From Siphonodentalium dalli (lineage: Eukaryota > Mollusca > Scaphopoda > Gadilida > Siphonodentaliidae), in the NCBI GenBank assembly GCA_032622095.1, contig CP136065.1, positions 66,021,031-66,085,030 of the forward strand: 64,000 nucleotides of DNA, read 5' to 3'. The position numbers and the translations under genes are program-made. Each line of letters opens with the position of its first letter. Positions within the stretch are counted from its first letter, which is position 1. The notes under the pieces are model-generated. The model did not search any database and had not been told where the DNA came from. It saw nothing but the letters and a program-made list of their open reading frames with translations. Below, piece by piece: positions 60,301-64,000 of the stretch.

Positions 60301-62550
60301 TACGGTTAATTATATAAAAAAAAGTCCCAAAATCACAATAACCTCATTAAGGCCGGTTGACGTCCCTCTAGTTACCTGCGTAATTTGCATATATAATTAA
60401 GTTATGAAAGTAGTACCAACCTAATAAAGATACCTTGACGTAAAAAATGTAATGTTTATAAGGCAGGCTTTATGTAGGCAATATATGTAGTGAGCGGGGG
60501 ATAAAATAATTTATAATACCTTAGCTTGTGTTTCTTCTGTGACCATGAAGTCATTGTACCAGCTCTCTGTTGTATCTGGCCCGCATGTCTACAAACAGAA
60601 ATTATGGACAAACATGTCAATAAGTGACTAACCCTTCCATGACTGGAGCTTCTGGAAATTTTGCGAAAGCTAGTGTTGAAACAACTAGGGTATTTCGTAG
60701 TCGACTAATCAACAGCCAAAAATCGAGTTAAAGTTGACTAATCGACAACACCCATTCCCATGAAAAAATACCTTTCTACTATAGGGCTATTGAGTTAGCG
60801 CAGCTGCCTAGACTATTATCTATGATTGGCCATCATGCCATGATGTTTATTTATTAGCGATATTGTCAATTTCATAACAGGAGTTTGTGTAAGTATTTCT
60901 ATTAAATAGCATGGATTTTGTTTAACTTTTAAACACTGTCCTTGCCGCTGTTGGTATATTGTATTGTACCATTGTTCTGTAAAAACATAGTGCATGCATT
61001 GCATGCTCAATTTAATGGAACTAACTGAGTTAGGATTCTGGAGTCGACTTTTGGCCTTTATTGGATGAGTGATTACAGATTTCTCCATGAAGAGGAGAGG
61101 TAAACAGTTAGGCTCCAATTGGTGTTTACAAAATTATATGATTGATTGGACTGGCACACAAATGGCCATCTCCTAAGGCTATCGCGCGGATGGTTTGATT
61201 GGCGAATAGAGTGGGTGAGTAACACCTCTGTAGTTAGATCATGCTTTGAATCTATACTCTGGTTACGTCCACAGAAATCATACTCCCATCATTCAAAACA
61301 GAGGAACTTTATTGATGTTCTGATGGGGAACATTTTATGTTGAAACAAGAGCATTGCCAGGGTGTGGCAAAATAAGCCTGTGGTAATTTTAACATGAAAT
61401 ATGGAACCCAATTTGGAACTTGACCTGTATTTTGGGCCAGTAAATACCAAATTTCATTCCATTCAATTCAGACTTACTAAAGTTATCGTCCAGAAACGAA
61501 AAAAACGAATGGACAGACCAGTAACATAATACGTCCTTTTTTTTCCTTCAAAACAGGTATATAAAAAGAATCCAGGGAATATATTTCTTAGTAACTAACT
61601 GTTCCTTTATAATGTATTTCACAGTAGGTGACGGTCCCAGCTCAAGATCGAATGCTTTATACAACTTTATTTATGAGCTGATTTCACGACAAACATTGAT
61701 TTGATTACCCAGGGAAAATTGCATGATTGTAAGTCATGCAAAGTGATATCTGCTCACAAAGTTGCCTCAATCCTGATATCTCGAGCTGGGACCTTCATCT
61801 ACCACAAAATACATTATTAAGGAGCAGGTATCATTATCTAAGGAATATATTATCTACTTTATGTTTTAAATGTTATGACGTTCCATGTAAGAATCAAAAA
61901 CGTTCCCAGGTTTTAACCCTTTACCCAACAGAAGGGCCCTGTGCCAATGCATTCTCTTATATATGCGAGTCGACCATAGGTCGCCTCGCATATATAAGAG
62001 AATGCATTGGCTTAACACATTAAAAATGGTAAAATTGTTAAAGATTGTAAGAAAAAATGGTAAAAAGTGTTAAAAAAAGATTTTTTTTAGGCCAATGCAT
62101 TCTCTTATATATGCGAGGCGACCTATGGTCGTCTCGCATATATAAGAGAATGCATTGGCACAGGGTATAACTGTAACTATCACAATGTGGTCAAGGAGCC
62201 GGTTCCAATGATATCCATATTTGTATGGTTCTATTGAGACAGACCGAAGATATTTTAGGCTGTTGAAGCTTTATTTGGCCGGTTTGTTGGGTAAAGGGTT
62301 AAACTGGTGGAACATGAGTAGAGATTCATGGTATAATCGAGATTTAATTTGCCTTATATCAGTTTGGAAACAAATATTCTCAAATATAACTTACAAGATC
62401 CTGCATTAGCAATTCTTTGACAATTGACTTAGAAACAATAGACTTCATTTCTGATGCAAACTCCTCTGGACACAGATTGGCGATATGTCCAAGTGCGACG
62501 ATAGATGTCAGATAGTTGGCAGAATCTGGATCCAGTGTTGATTTTAAATT
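23133..62550 (-). CDS. PDS5: PDS5 cohesin-associated factor, C-terminal 795 residues in 15 exons
   Basis: PDS5 binds the SCC1 subunit of cohesin in the nucleus and, with WAPL, sororin and the acetyltransferases, controls cohesin release and sister-chromatid cohesion. The exons join as complement of 23133-23165, 23545-23704, 24465-24614, 31603-31689, 38994-39674, 40487-40647, 42767-42820, 51480-51602, 54438-54570, 55226-55340, 56973-57177, 58678-58801, 60058-60194, 60520-60588 and 62395-62550. Every junction is GT-AG and every phase agrees, giving 2388 nt or 796 codons. HEAT-repeat signatures typical of animal PDS5 are clear, for example [27 protein letters not shown] and ENIKQTKD. The tail is Ser/Lys-rich, disordered, and carries AT-hook-like GRPK motifs. 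The first part of the gene lies right of the window. Introns are long and full of MITEs, one holding a 7.1 kb transposon. Extra tail exons that keep phase could have been missed. Confidence 0.95.
23256..23360. mobile_element. Family P palindromic MITE, left arm only (copy 6)
   Basis: TA followed by CAGTAATGCCCTAAATAATC and the rest of one arm up to GGAAAGCTCT. The second arm is absent, so it can no longer fold. It lies in the last PDS5 intron. Confidence 0.88.
23428..23533. mobile_element. Family H MITE remnant in the last PDS5 intron
   Basis: One hairpin survives, built on CCAGAGGGTGAATTTGG and its complement, with the right end CACTATTTCAAGGCTTG. That end abuts the donor of the penultimate PDS5 exon at 23544. 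Confidence 0.8.
23545..23704 (-). CDS. PDS5: PDS5 penultimate exon with duplicated AT-hook-like motif
   Basis: The exon lies between a TTTCCAG acceptor and a GTAAGT donor. It encodes RRGKSLTNG followed by two near-identical 14-residue units, [14 protein letters not shown] and [14 protein letters not shown]. The GRPK cores resemble AT-hooks, which bind the minor groove of AT-rich DNA and are known from vertebrate PDS5B tails. The two 42-nt units, starting at 23655 and 23613 on the minus strand, are almost identical in bases, so the duplication is recent. Confidence 0.88.
23759..23905. mobile_element. Family P palindromic MITE, truncated (copy 7)
   Basis: TA plus CAGTAATGCCCTAATTAATT starts a full left arm, and the right arm stops soon after CATATTTCTG. 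It lies just upstream of the 23704 acceptor on the minus strand. Confidence 0.88.
23985..24250. repeat. 24-bp tandem repeat, about 11 copies
   Basis: The unit is GTTCATCCGACCCCAGACAT plus ACGA, with point changes. The period of 24 keeps one frame open on the minus strand (24068-24286, repeating NLYVWGQM), which is an artefact of the array. It is intronic to PDS5. Confidence 0.9.
24465..24614 (-). CDS. PDS5: PDS5 tail exon with RGKRK motif
   Basis: The exon is 150 nt, phase 2 at both ends, between a CTTGCAG acceptor and a GTAAGA donor. It encodes [19 protein letters not shown] followed by a Ser/Thr/Lys-rich segment ending in ENSKN. RGKRK resembles a degenerate AT-hook or nuclear localisation signal. 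Confidence 0.85.
24988..25294. mobile_element. TTAA-flanked MITE carrying a poly-C run and an AAGTTGAGCTA repeat end
   Basis: TTAA lies at 24984-24987 and 25295-25298, with ends CCCTTTGATGATGGGAGC and ATGCTTTAGTATAGAAAGGG. A run of 24 C occupies 25021-25044. Positions about 25060-25215 are the end part of the GATGGC/GTTGAGCTA repeat seen whole at 26020-27405. Confidence 0.7.
25762..27574. mobile_element. Family H MITE split by a 1.4 kb insertion
   Basis: Its left half, 25762-26019, with a GAATGAGGTCCCC hairpin, stops at GAAACTAAAATAAATG. Its right half resumes at 27406 and ends with CACACTAAACTCAGACTTG. The intervening 26020-27405 is a different repeat, so this element was already present when the other arrived. 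Confidence 0.8.
26020..27405. mobile_element. GTAGCTCAACTT/AAGTTGAGCTA element with tandem AAGATGGC units
   Basis: It starts with GTGTCAATGACACTGTAGCT and ends with AAGTTGAGCTAAAAAG, which are partly inverted. The interior is a chain of at least five diverged units, each with AAATCCAAGATGGC, a complementary GGCCATGTTTTTTGG, and CCAAAATGACTCGTTCCCAT. The open frames at 26288-26808 come from it. No protein domain is seen, and its class is unknown to me. Confidence 0.75.
27702..28396. repeat. Segment bounded by nested direct repeats
   Basis: A 27-bp word beginning AATAGGAGATCACGTGTCAA occurs at 27702-27728 and 28370-28396. Inside it, a word containing CATATACGGAAGTCTCAAAA occurs at both inner ends. 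The interior has an A-rich run on the minus strand and CAAGGTCAAGGTCACC. This could be a retroposed SINE-like insertion. The 133-residue minus-strand frame at 27710-28111 matches nothing that I know. Confidence 0.5.
28820..29640. repeat. Second copy of the AAGATGGC-unit repeat
   Basis: Units with CAAGATGGCTGCC and GGCCATGTTTTTCA recur three to four times and end in AAAGTTGAGCTAAAAATGAC. It is more diverged than 26020-27405. The left end is not resolved. Confidence 0.7.
30090..30335. mobile_element. Family H MITE, right half
   Basis: It begins in the middle segment (TTTCTATATCCCCTAATTTG) and continues through one GAATGAGGTTCCC hairpin to an ACTAATTCAAGG end. The left half is missing. Confidence 0.7.
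30952..31365. mobile_element. Double-hairpin MITE (family H), left end eroded
   Basis: Two hairpins (near 30975-31030 and 31230-31330) flank the CTATGGGAGACATAGACTCA and CTATGTGAAGAAGTTTCTAT segments. The right end is CACACTATTTCAAGGCTTG. The middle is almost identical to the complement of 34300-34500. Confidence 0.75.
31374..31570. mobile_element. TTAA/hairpin MITE, truncated
   Basis: The left TTAACCCTTCCATGACTTGA end and one and a half CCAATGCATTCTCTTATATA hairpins remain. The right end is lost about 30 bp before the PDS5 exon end at 31603. Confidence 0.7.
31603..31689 (-). CDS. PDS5: PDS5 tail exon ([13 protein letters not shown])
   Basis: This 87-nt exon is phase 2 at both ends, with a TTTACAG acceptor and a GTAAGT donor. 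It encodes a lysine/serine-rich stretch ending KTLPTETKP. It lies between a truncated TTAA MITE and an AAGATGGC repeat, each within about 50 bp. Confidence 0.8.
31738..32296. repeat. Third copy of the AAGATGGC-unit repeat, short form
   Basis: It starts with GTGTCAATGACACTGTAGCT like 26020 and ends with GTAAAGTTGAGGTAAAATTG. It holds about two units. It begins 48 bp upstream of the PDS5 exon at 31603-31689. Confidence 0.75.
32519..32759. mobile_element. TTAA-flanked MITE (CATGATTGGAGC ends)
   Basis: TTAA lies at 32515-32518 and 32760-32763. Two hairpins of the CCAATGCATTCTCTTATATA type are present, the first one damaged. Confidence 0.82.
33161..33602. mobile_element. Double-hairpin MITE (family H)
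   Basis: The left end is CAAGCCTTGAAATAGTGTCT and the right end ACACTATATCCAGGCATG. Two hairpins enclose the CTCCCATAGCAGTTGAGG and TCTATATCCTCTAATTGGCA segments. The target duplication is unclear. Confidence 0.78.
33603..34177. other. PDS5 intron spacer
   Basis: Two short plus-strand open frames (33648-33878 and 33906-34091) show no domain and no splice context. Nothing else was recognised. Confidence 0.45.
34186..34627. mobile_element. Double-hairpin MITE (family H), 8-bp target duplication
   Basis: A perfect duplication TTCAGAAC lies at 34178-34185 and 34628-34635. The ends are CAGTCCTGAGTTTAGTGTG and CACACTAAACTCAAGCTTG. It is one of the best-preserved copies, 442 bp. Confidence 0.9.
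34758..35083. mobile_element. Family H MITE fragment and poly-G tract
   Basis: A damaged hairpin and middle segment are followed by a second hairpin that runs into 16 G at 35084-35099. Both outer ends are lost. Confidence 0.65.
35340..36460. repeat. Two ~370-bp direct repeats, the first interrupted
   Basis: The segment with CCTGATTAGTCTGTCAACCA, CTTGTGTTAGTCTACT and CACTGATTGGCTTGATGCAC occurs twice. The second copy, about 36093-36460, is continuous. The first, about 35347-36080, is split by the insertion at 35483-35862. Confidence 0.75.
35483..35862. mobile_element. SINE-like insertion, plus orientation
   Basis: It starts ACTAGCTGAAACAGGCTCCC and ends in GAACTCGGTCCAGGGGTTTG followed by a TA-rich tail. 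An inverted relative lies at about 36785-37015, with ACACATTTTGAT and TTAGACAGAGC in both. Class and end points are inferred. Confidence 0.6.
36785..37015. mobile_element. SINE-like insertion, minus orientation
   Basis: Reading on the minus strand it begins ACCAGCTGAAACAGGCTCCC, 19 of 20 bases like 35483, and is shorter internally. A run of 22 C (36742-36763) lies just outside. Confidence 0.6.
37166..37476. mobile_element. TTAA-flanked MITE (CCCTTTACCCAACA ends)
   Basis: TTAA lies at 37162-37165 and 37477-37480. It has the same ends, two hairpins and right-hand CCATATTTGTATGGTT block as 18654-19032, with a much shorter spacer between hairpins. Confidence 0.88.
37597..37860. mobile_element. 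TTAA-type MITE (CATGATAGGAGCTGCGC end)
   Basis: The left target is mutated to ATAA and the right TTAA is at 37861-37864. Two intact hairpins near 37655-37712 and 37750-37818 carry CTCCCTATGGGAG-type loops. Confidence 0.8.
37938..38330. mobile_element. Family H MITE, right end lost
   Basis: It starts CAAGCCTGAGAATATGGTGC and has a GAATGAGGTCCCC hairpin and the GGGGATATAGAGAAA middle. The second hairpin is missing. Confidence 0.7.
38367..38611. mobile_element. TTAA-flanked MITE (TACTAAAT ends)
   Basis: TTAA lies at 38363-38366 and 38612-38615. It lacks the shared ~70-bp hairpin but has its own inverted repeat around GTTTGTTGAACTTATTATCT. Related copies lie at 9999-10265, 15296-15535 and 63055-63172. 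Confidence 0.75.
38655..38909. mobile_element. TTAA-type MITE (CATGACGGGAACT end)
   Basis: The left TTAA is at 38651-38654 and the right target is mutated. Two hairpins are present near 38697-38764 and 38791-38853. It ends about 85 bp from the PDS5 exon at 38994. Confidence 0.8.
38994..39674 (-). CDS. PDS5: PDS5 large tail exon (Ser/Lys-rich, PIP-like motif)
   Basis: This 681-nt exon runs from a TTTGACAG acceptor to a GTATGT donor, phase 2 out. The frame would otherwise run 7 codons past the donor to a stop, but splicing at GTATGT joins the 31603-31689 exon in frame. It encodes about 227 residues of low-complexity, probably disordered sequence with many Ser, Lys and Thr, several SP/TP sites and the nuclear-signal-like [11 protein letters not shown] near its end. 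A QSKITDFK stretch (39446-39469) resembles a PCNA-binding PIP box. Confidence 0.88.
39675..40486. other. PDS5 intron with a 108-bp perfect-ended hairpin MITE
   Basis: The only notable item is the short family H element at 40333-40440. A GT-rich run is at about 39966-39979. Confidence 0.6.
40333..40440. mobile_element. Minimal family H MITE, 108 bp
   Basis: It begins CAAGCCTTGAAATAGGGTGT and ends with the exact complement, giving ~34-bp perfect inverted ends. It has one hairpin fragment between. Target copies CAAATGTA (40325-40332) and CAAATTTA (40441-40448) differ at one base. Confidence 0.88.
40487..40647 (-). CDS. PDS5: PDS5 exon ([15 protein letters not shown])
   Basis: This 161-nt exon is phase 0 in and 2 out, with a TTTCTTTCAG acceptor and a GTTAGT donor. 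It encodes 53 residues ending SLRQLKK. It follows the conserved YLPKEF exon and starts the variable tail. I do not recognise a domain in it. Confidence 0.82.
40648..42766. other. PDS5 intron
   Basis: Apart from the palindromic MITE at 41307-41520, I see only AT-rich sequence. The short open frames at 41720-41920 and 42041-42229 have no support. Confidence 0.5.
41307..41520. mobile_element. Palindromic TA-flanked MITE (family P), copy 8
   Basis: TA flanks both sides. Both arms have the TAATTAATC(G/A)ACCTCTTAAC variant and TAACTTTTC, unlike other copies. Confidence 0.9.
42767..42820 (-). CDS. PDS5: PDS5 small exon (YLPKEF)
   Basis: An 18-codon exon, phase 0 at both ends, between a TATTTTCAG acceptor and a GTGAGG donor. 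It encodes [18 protein letters not shown], which corresponds to the conserved SNT..YLP segment after the PDK of vertebrate PDS5 proteins. It is the first PDS5 exon past the 7.1 kb transposon. Confidence 0.9.
43593..43608 (+). repeat. Left terminal inverted repeat of the ISL2EU-type element
   Basis: GCGTTTGTACGCATTG, preceded by TA at 43591-43592, pairs with 50677-50692 with one mismatch. Confidence 0.85.
43719..43885 (+). CDS. Transposon-encoded YqaJ protein, exon 1 (SAP-like)
   Basis: The exon starts at an ATG 126 bp inside the left terminus, giving [19 protein letters not shown], and ends at a GTAAGA donor with two bases over. The second half, [20 protein letters not shown], completed by RVKNCI in exon 2, has the spacing of a SAP-type DNA-binding motif (two short helices joined by a G-L-x-x-x-G turn). 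The phase fits the acceptor at 44511. No other ATG upstream within the element is in frame. Confidence 0.82.
44512..46003 (+). CDS. Transposon-encoded SWIM/YqaJ-type nuclease, exon 2
   Basis: A TTTTTAG acceptor leads to 497 residues, so the protein has about 552 before the stop at 46001-46003. A SWIM zinc finger CTC...RCSH (residues about 222-234) may bind DNA or protein. The YqaJ/lambda-exonuclease-like domain follows (about 378-540). Its metal-site residues are visible: E in GIENEKNA (~429-431), D in CSPDGL (~465), E-x-K in EIKCP (~483-485) and Q in YYLQTQ (~530). Such nucleases resect DNA ends, and a role in transposition is not established. Near 45958-45962 the frame shifts: the -1 frame continues with [12 protein letters not shown] and family-like sequence to a TAA at 46141-46143. 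The called frame ends early in unrelated residues, so the last ~60 codons are lost unless the indel is an assembly error. Confidence 0.85.
45961..46143 (+). pseudogene. Frame-displaced C-terminal end of the YqaJ protein
   Basis: The -1 frame relative to exon 2 reads [13 protein letters not shown] and stays open for about 60 codons to TAA. The DWCDFVVW pattern is what normally follows the Q-x-Q strand in YqaJ-like transposon proteins. One missing base between about 45958 and 45962 explains the break. Confidence 0.78.
46144..47471. other. Intergenic region between the convergent transposon genes
   Basis: It holds the 3' ends of both transposon genes, a nested family P palindrome, and an imperfect inverted repeat around 47050-47230 (CACTTGGGTGCTCTT versus AAGAGCACACAAGTGTA). 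No gene is seen. Confidence 0.6.
46737..46949. mobile_element. Palindromic TA-flanked MITE (family P), copy 9, inside the ISL2EU-type element
   Basis: TA flanks both ends. It carries TAATTTTTC in both arms. It lies between the two transposon genes, so it inserted after, or travelled with, the larger element. Confidence 0.9.
47472..48756 (-). CDS. THAP-DDE transposase, exon 2 (DDE domain), frameshifted
   Basis: A TTTCCAG acceptor precedes [11 protein letters not shown] and about 60 linker residues. A 1-base shift lies somewhere in 48574-48596, after which the frame continues through [20 protein letters not shown] to a TAA at 47472-47474. The C-terminal part has a helix-turn-helix region ([20 protein letters not shown] and on) and the DDE_4/Harbinger catalytic set: D in CIIDCTEV, D in KIMVDRGF and E in [10 protein letters not shown]. 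The enzyme would cut and join transposon ends in the nucleus. The catalytic half is intact; only the junction to the N-terminal half is broken. An extra A in the AAA at 48574-48576 would explain it. Confidence 0.87.
49718..49981 (-). CDS. THAP-DDE transposase, exon 1 (THAP zinc finger)
   Basis: It starts at ATG 49981 and is 88 codons long, phase 0 at the CAG|GTACGT donor. The C2-C-H THAP finger is visible: CCYGTC near the start (C7/C8, C12), KRWVHACGR with the conserved Trp (W44), and MCSKHF (C65, H68). THAP fingers bind specific DNA, here presumably the element's ends. The intron to 48756 is about 960 bp. The 49982-50676 stretch would hold its promoter. Confidence 0.87.
49982..50676. other. 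Right subterminal region and transposase upstream sequence
   Basis: It holds no coding frame. It probably carries the transposase promoter and subterminal binding sites for the THAP finger. GTCCGAATGTCC and ACGCGTGGCAATG lie near the terminus. Confidence 0.5.
50677..50692 (-). repeat. Right terminal inverted repeat of the ISL2EU-type element
   Basis: On the minus strand it reads GCGCTTGTACGCATTG, and TA follows at 50693-50694. It pairs with 43593-43608. Confidence 0.85.
51480..51602 (-). CDS. PDS5: PDS5 exon ([13 protein letters not shown])
   Basis: 41 codons, phase 0 at both ends, TTTTGCAG acceptor and GTAAAT donor. KLYAVCDIA and [11 protein letters not shown] align with the end of the HEAT-repeat body of vertebrate PDS5 (LYTVCDVA and LPARFFTQPDK). 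Confidence 0.95.
51961..52340. mobile_element. MITE with CAGCCCTGTT ends
   Basis: Its ends CAGCCCTGTTAATTA and CATTACCAGAAA...AACAGGGCTG are inverted, with AGGAAT repeated at 51955-51960 and 52341-52346. The 137-residue open frame at 51900-52313 is read from it. Confidence 0.65.
52347..54437. other. PDS5 intron
   Basis: No exon or intact repeat was recognised. Positions 53680-54170 share short blocks with 9160-9420. Confidence 0.5.
54438..54570 (-). CDS. PDS5: PDS5 exon ([16 protein letters not shown])
   Basis: 133 nt, with an ATATTGCAG acceptor and a GTCAGT donor. [20 protein letters not shown] corresponds to the highly conserved [20 protein letters not shown] segment of vertebrate PDS5. 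Confidence 0.96.
54571..55225. other. PDS5 intron
   Basis: Only AT-rich sequence is seen. A GGAGATGG repeat end near 54668 also occurs near 19157, 47260 and 59550. Confidence 0.5.
55226..55340 (-). CDS. PDS5: PDS5 exon ([11 protein letters not shown])
   Basis: 115 nt, with a TTTTCAG acceptor and a GTGAGT donor. [19 protein letters not shown] is almost identical to the vertebrate PDS5 sequence at this point. Confidence 0.96.
55341..56972. other. PDS5 intron
   Basis: No exon is seen. A short inverted pair, GGGCACACTGCGG at about 56435 and CCCGCAGTGTGCCC at about 56590, brackets 150 bp and may be a decayed MITE. Confidence 0.5.
56973..57177 (-). CDS. PDS5: PDS5 exon ([17 protein letters not shown])
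   Basis: 205 nt, with a GCATTTCAG acceptor and a GTGAGT donor. [16 protein letters not shown] and [12 protein letters not shown] match the HEAT repeats of animal PDS5. A TTAA MITE begins 40 bp upstream of the acceptor. Confidence 0.96.
57217..57505. mobile_element. TTAA-flanked MITE with a TA microsatellite in one hairpin
   Basis: TTAA lies at 57213-57216 and 57506-57509. The right arm of the first hairpin is replaced by a TA run of 33 bp at 57318-57350. The second hairpin is eroded. Confidence 0.8.
57553..57987. mobile_element. Double-hairpin MITE (family H)
   Basis: Target copies GCTCAACG (57545-57552) and GCTCAATG (57988-57995) differ at one base. The ends are CAATCCGTGAAATAGTGTG and ACACAATTTCTGGGCTTG. 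It has two hairpins and the usual middle. Confidence 0.85.
58150..58345. mobile_element. Family H MITE fragment
   Basis: One distorted hairpin with GAGGTCGCCAGAGGGTG and CATTCTGGGGAGCTCATT, plus the CTTCTCTGGAAATTATC middle. Poly-C (16) follows at 58464-58479. Confidence 0.65.
58678..58801 (-). CDS. PDS5: PDS5 exon ([12 protein letters not shown])
   Basis: 124 nt, with a TATTGCAG acceptor and a GTAAGA donor. [12 protein letters not shown] and [18 protein letters not shown] align with the vertebrate KPDMSRLRLAAG and HEIITLEQYQLCALAIN segments. Confidence 0.95.
58990..59400. repeat. Dispersed repeat (TGTATTTTGG...CAAATTTCATTCC)
   Basis: The same blocks recur near 15010-15215, 61345-61560 and the right edge. 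The type is unresolved: possibly a LINE or SINE tail, since the blocks keep a fixed order without inverted ends. Confidence 0.55.
59593..60035. mobile_element. TTAA-flanked MITE (CCCTTTACCCAACA ends), inverse orientation
   Basis: TTAA lies at 59589-59592 and 60036-60039. It is the reverse of 18654-19032: the CCATACAAATATGG block is at the left, with two ~70-bp hairpins at about 59743-59810 and 59941-60008. Its right TTAA is 18 bp from the PDS5 exon end at 60058. Confidence 0.88.
60058..60194 (-). CDS. PDS5: PDS5 exon ([20 protein letters not shown])
   Basis: 137 nt, with a CTTAG acceptor and a GTAAGT donor. [15 protein letters not shown] and [13 protein letters not shown] match vertebrate PDS5. 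Confidence 0.96.
60520..60588 (-). CDS. PDS5: PDS5 exon ([17 protein letters not shown])
   Basis: A 23-codon exon, phase 0 at both ends, with a TTTGTAG acceptor and a GTATTA donor. It corresponds to the TTKLWVPDEEVSPETMVK part of vertebrate PDS5B. Confidence 0.92.
60589..61912. other. PDS5 intron
   Basis: It has a TTAA/hairpin fragment at about 60632-60672, the dispersed repeat of 58990-59400 at about 61345-61560, and the repeat shared with 95-310 at about 61560-61800. The open frames at 60816-61118 and 61146-61343 have no domain support. Confidence 0.55.
61917..62298. mobile_element. TTAA-flanked MITE (CCCTTTACCCAACA ends)
   Basis: TTAA lies at 61913-61916 and 62299-62302. It is almost identical to 18654-19032, including two mutually inverted hairpins and the CCATATTTGTATGGTTCTAT block. 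It lies about 95 bp from the PDS5 exon end at 62395. Confidence 0.9.
62395..62550 (-). CDS. PDS5: PDS5 exon ([20 protein letters not shown])
   Basis: 52 codons, with a TGTTTTAG acceptor and a GTAAGT donor. It matches the vertebrate PDS5 stretch TIGHIALLAPDQFA followed by SLVATFIVKDLLMND. It is the most N-terminal part of PDS5 in the window; roughly the first half of the protein lies further right. Confidence 0.96.
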
Positions 62551-63378
62551 CTAAAACAAAAGAAAATGATTAATATCAATACTGCAATCAGGAAGTGGAA
62601 AATAGACTCGAGGCCATTGATATGCATTCAGGCATTACATAAATTTTATAAATGTCTGTAAAACAAGTGTCGTCAACAAATACATGAAAAATAGATTGAC
62701 TTTGTTCTTATTTTCATTATTAATAGCTCTCCAATAATGAGATTTTGATTGTCAAAACCATTGTTATGTAATCATACTTATACAGTGGAATTACCGATAA
62801 AAGTCCAATTAGTCCAAAATGATGATAAACATGACGATAAACATTGGAATAGGTCAAAGCATTGAAATATATTCTGAAAATCAAATTCAGAGTAAAATAT
62901 TTAAACTTAATATTACACGATTAATGATGTTTGCTGACAAATCACTGTAAGTTTCGTTTACATAACAACAATGGCTTCAACACGCAAAACGTTTTTATTG
63001 GAGAACTATCAATAATGAATATATGAACAAACACTATTTATATAATACAAGAGCAGAATGATTCATATTCATTGGTGGGAAATGTTCAGATAACAAGTTC
63101 AACAAATAACCCATCTGAACATTTCCTAAGGGAACTACTTATCAATAATAAGTATTTAGTATAGAAAGGTTTAAAATAGCTCATCTCTTTTTGACATAAA
63201 AACATCACTCAATTCAACTTGGGAAGTGATAATAGATGAGTTTTAATTATTTGTGAAAGCAAGATATGCGAAAAAGTTTTGATAGAAATATAAATTTTCA
63301 AAATTGTTCCTATTGTATGATTGAATTAGGACACTAGATAAGAACATTTTAGGCTCATTTCTTGGCACAAGCTAGGGG
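62551..63378. other. PDS5 intron
   Basis: Positions 62640-63010 match the dispersed repeat around 32440-33080. Positions 63055-63172 are a fragment of the repeat at 38367-38611. No exon is seen. Confidence 0.5.
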
Positions 63379-63952
63379 CAGGGTTCGCGCTGCCACTTGC
63401 CAAAGGCAAAAATAATTCACATTTGGCAAAAATATTTTCATTTGGCAAAAGTTTTGGCAAGTCACTTTTTAATTCCTCCAGACAGTTGAAAAATGTTGGT
63501 CATTCAATACTATTCATTTCAGGAAAATCTTACAACATAATTATATCAGTGATGTTTTATAAGGTTTATATAAGATGTAGTTAATCTCATAGCATTAGTA
63601 CCGATGTTGGAGGGATTACTAGTGTGTAGTGCTGTGGTATTGTTTACATAGCTAATCCTCATGTGATGTGCCCTTCTGTTGAAGCAACCCTTCTACCCTT
63701 GTATTGTTCAGTGATTGGCTTATCGTTGTATGATAAACCACAATAGAGATGCGAGTATAATTAATTATTAACTAACTGATTTTCTATCGATATCAAAAGT
63801 AGTTCAAACAGCGAGTGTCGAAACATAAGAGTTAAGGTTGCAGAAAATGATACCCTGATAGCATTTGGCAAATGCTAAAATAATTTGGCAAAAAATATTT
63901 TCATTTGGCAAATTATTTGGCAAGTATAAATTTTGGTCCAGCGCGGACTCTG
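63379..63952. mobile_element. hAT-like MITE, perfect 8-bp target duplication
   Basis: GCTAGGGG is duplicated at 63371-63378 and 63953-63960. The ends are CAGGGTTCGCGCTG and CAGCGCGGACTCTG. CATTTGGCAAA words recur near both ends. It is the intact relative of 17485-17971. Confidence 0.88.
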
Positions 63953-64000
63953 GCTAGGGGTTAACAATAAATAAACAAGAGCATCTTTAGGGTGTGGCAA

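Overview
This is AT-rich nuclear DNA from an animal. Split genes with GT-AG introns, polymerase III tRNA genes, THAP/DDE, hAT-like and TTAA-flanked DNA transposons and long minisatellites together exclude bacteria, archaea and viruses. The repeat style fits a marine invertebrate, possibly a lophotrochozoan, but nothing here fixes the phylum.

Layout. Positions 1-8826 hold the end of a plus-strand gene for a four-helix membrane protein resembling the claudin/PMP22 group. It has two coding exons, 1855-2001 and 8663-8826, separated by an intron made almost wholly of a 3 kb 22-bp minisatellite, a 2 kb hAT-like element and hairpin MITEs. Positions 8827-23132 carry no protein gene that I can support. 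They hold MITEs, a 43-bp minisatellite and two defective tRNA-Ala copies. From 23133 to 62550 the minus strand encodes the C-terminal 795 residues of PDS5, the cohesin-associated HEAT-repeat protein, in 15 exons whose phases all agree. Its 5' part lies beyond the right edge.

Inside one PDS5 intron (42821-51479) sits a 7.1 kb transposon, 43593-50692, with 16-bp inverted termini next to TA. It has two convergent genes: a plus-strand SAP/SWIM/YqaJ-type nuclease and a minus-strand THAP plus DDE transposase. This two-gene plan is that of the ISL2EU group related to PIF/Harbinger. Each gene carries one apparent 1-base frameshift.

The rest is non-autonomous DNA. (i) A TA-flanked ~213-bp near-perfect palindrome has nine copies, and its two arms change together from copy to copy. 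(ii) TTAA-flanked, piggyBac-like elements with at least three kinds of ends share one ~70-bp internal hairpin. (iii) A family with 8-bp target duplications begins CAAGCCT and carries two hairpins. (iv) hAT-like elements begin CAGGG. (v) Tandem blocks contain an AAGATGGC hairpin. Several insertions lie within tens of bases of PDS5 splice sites.
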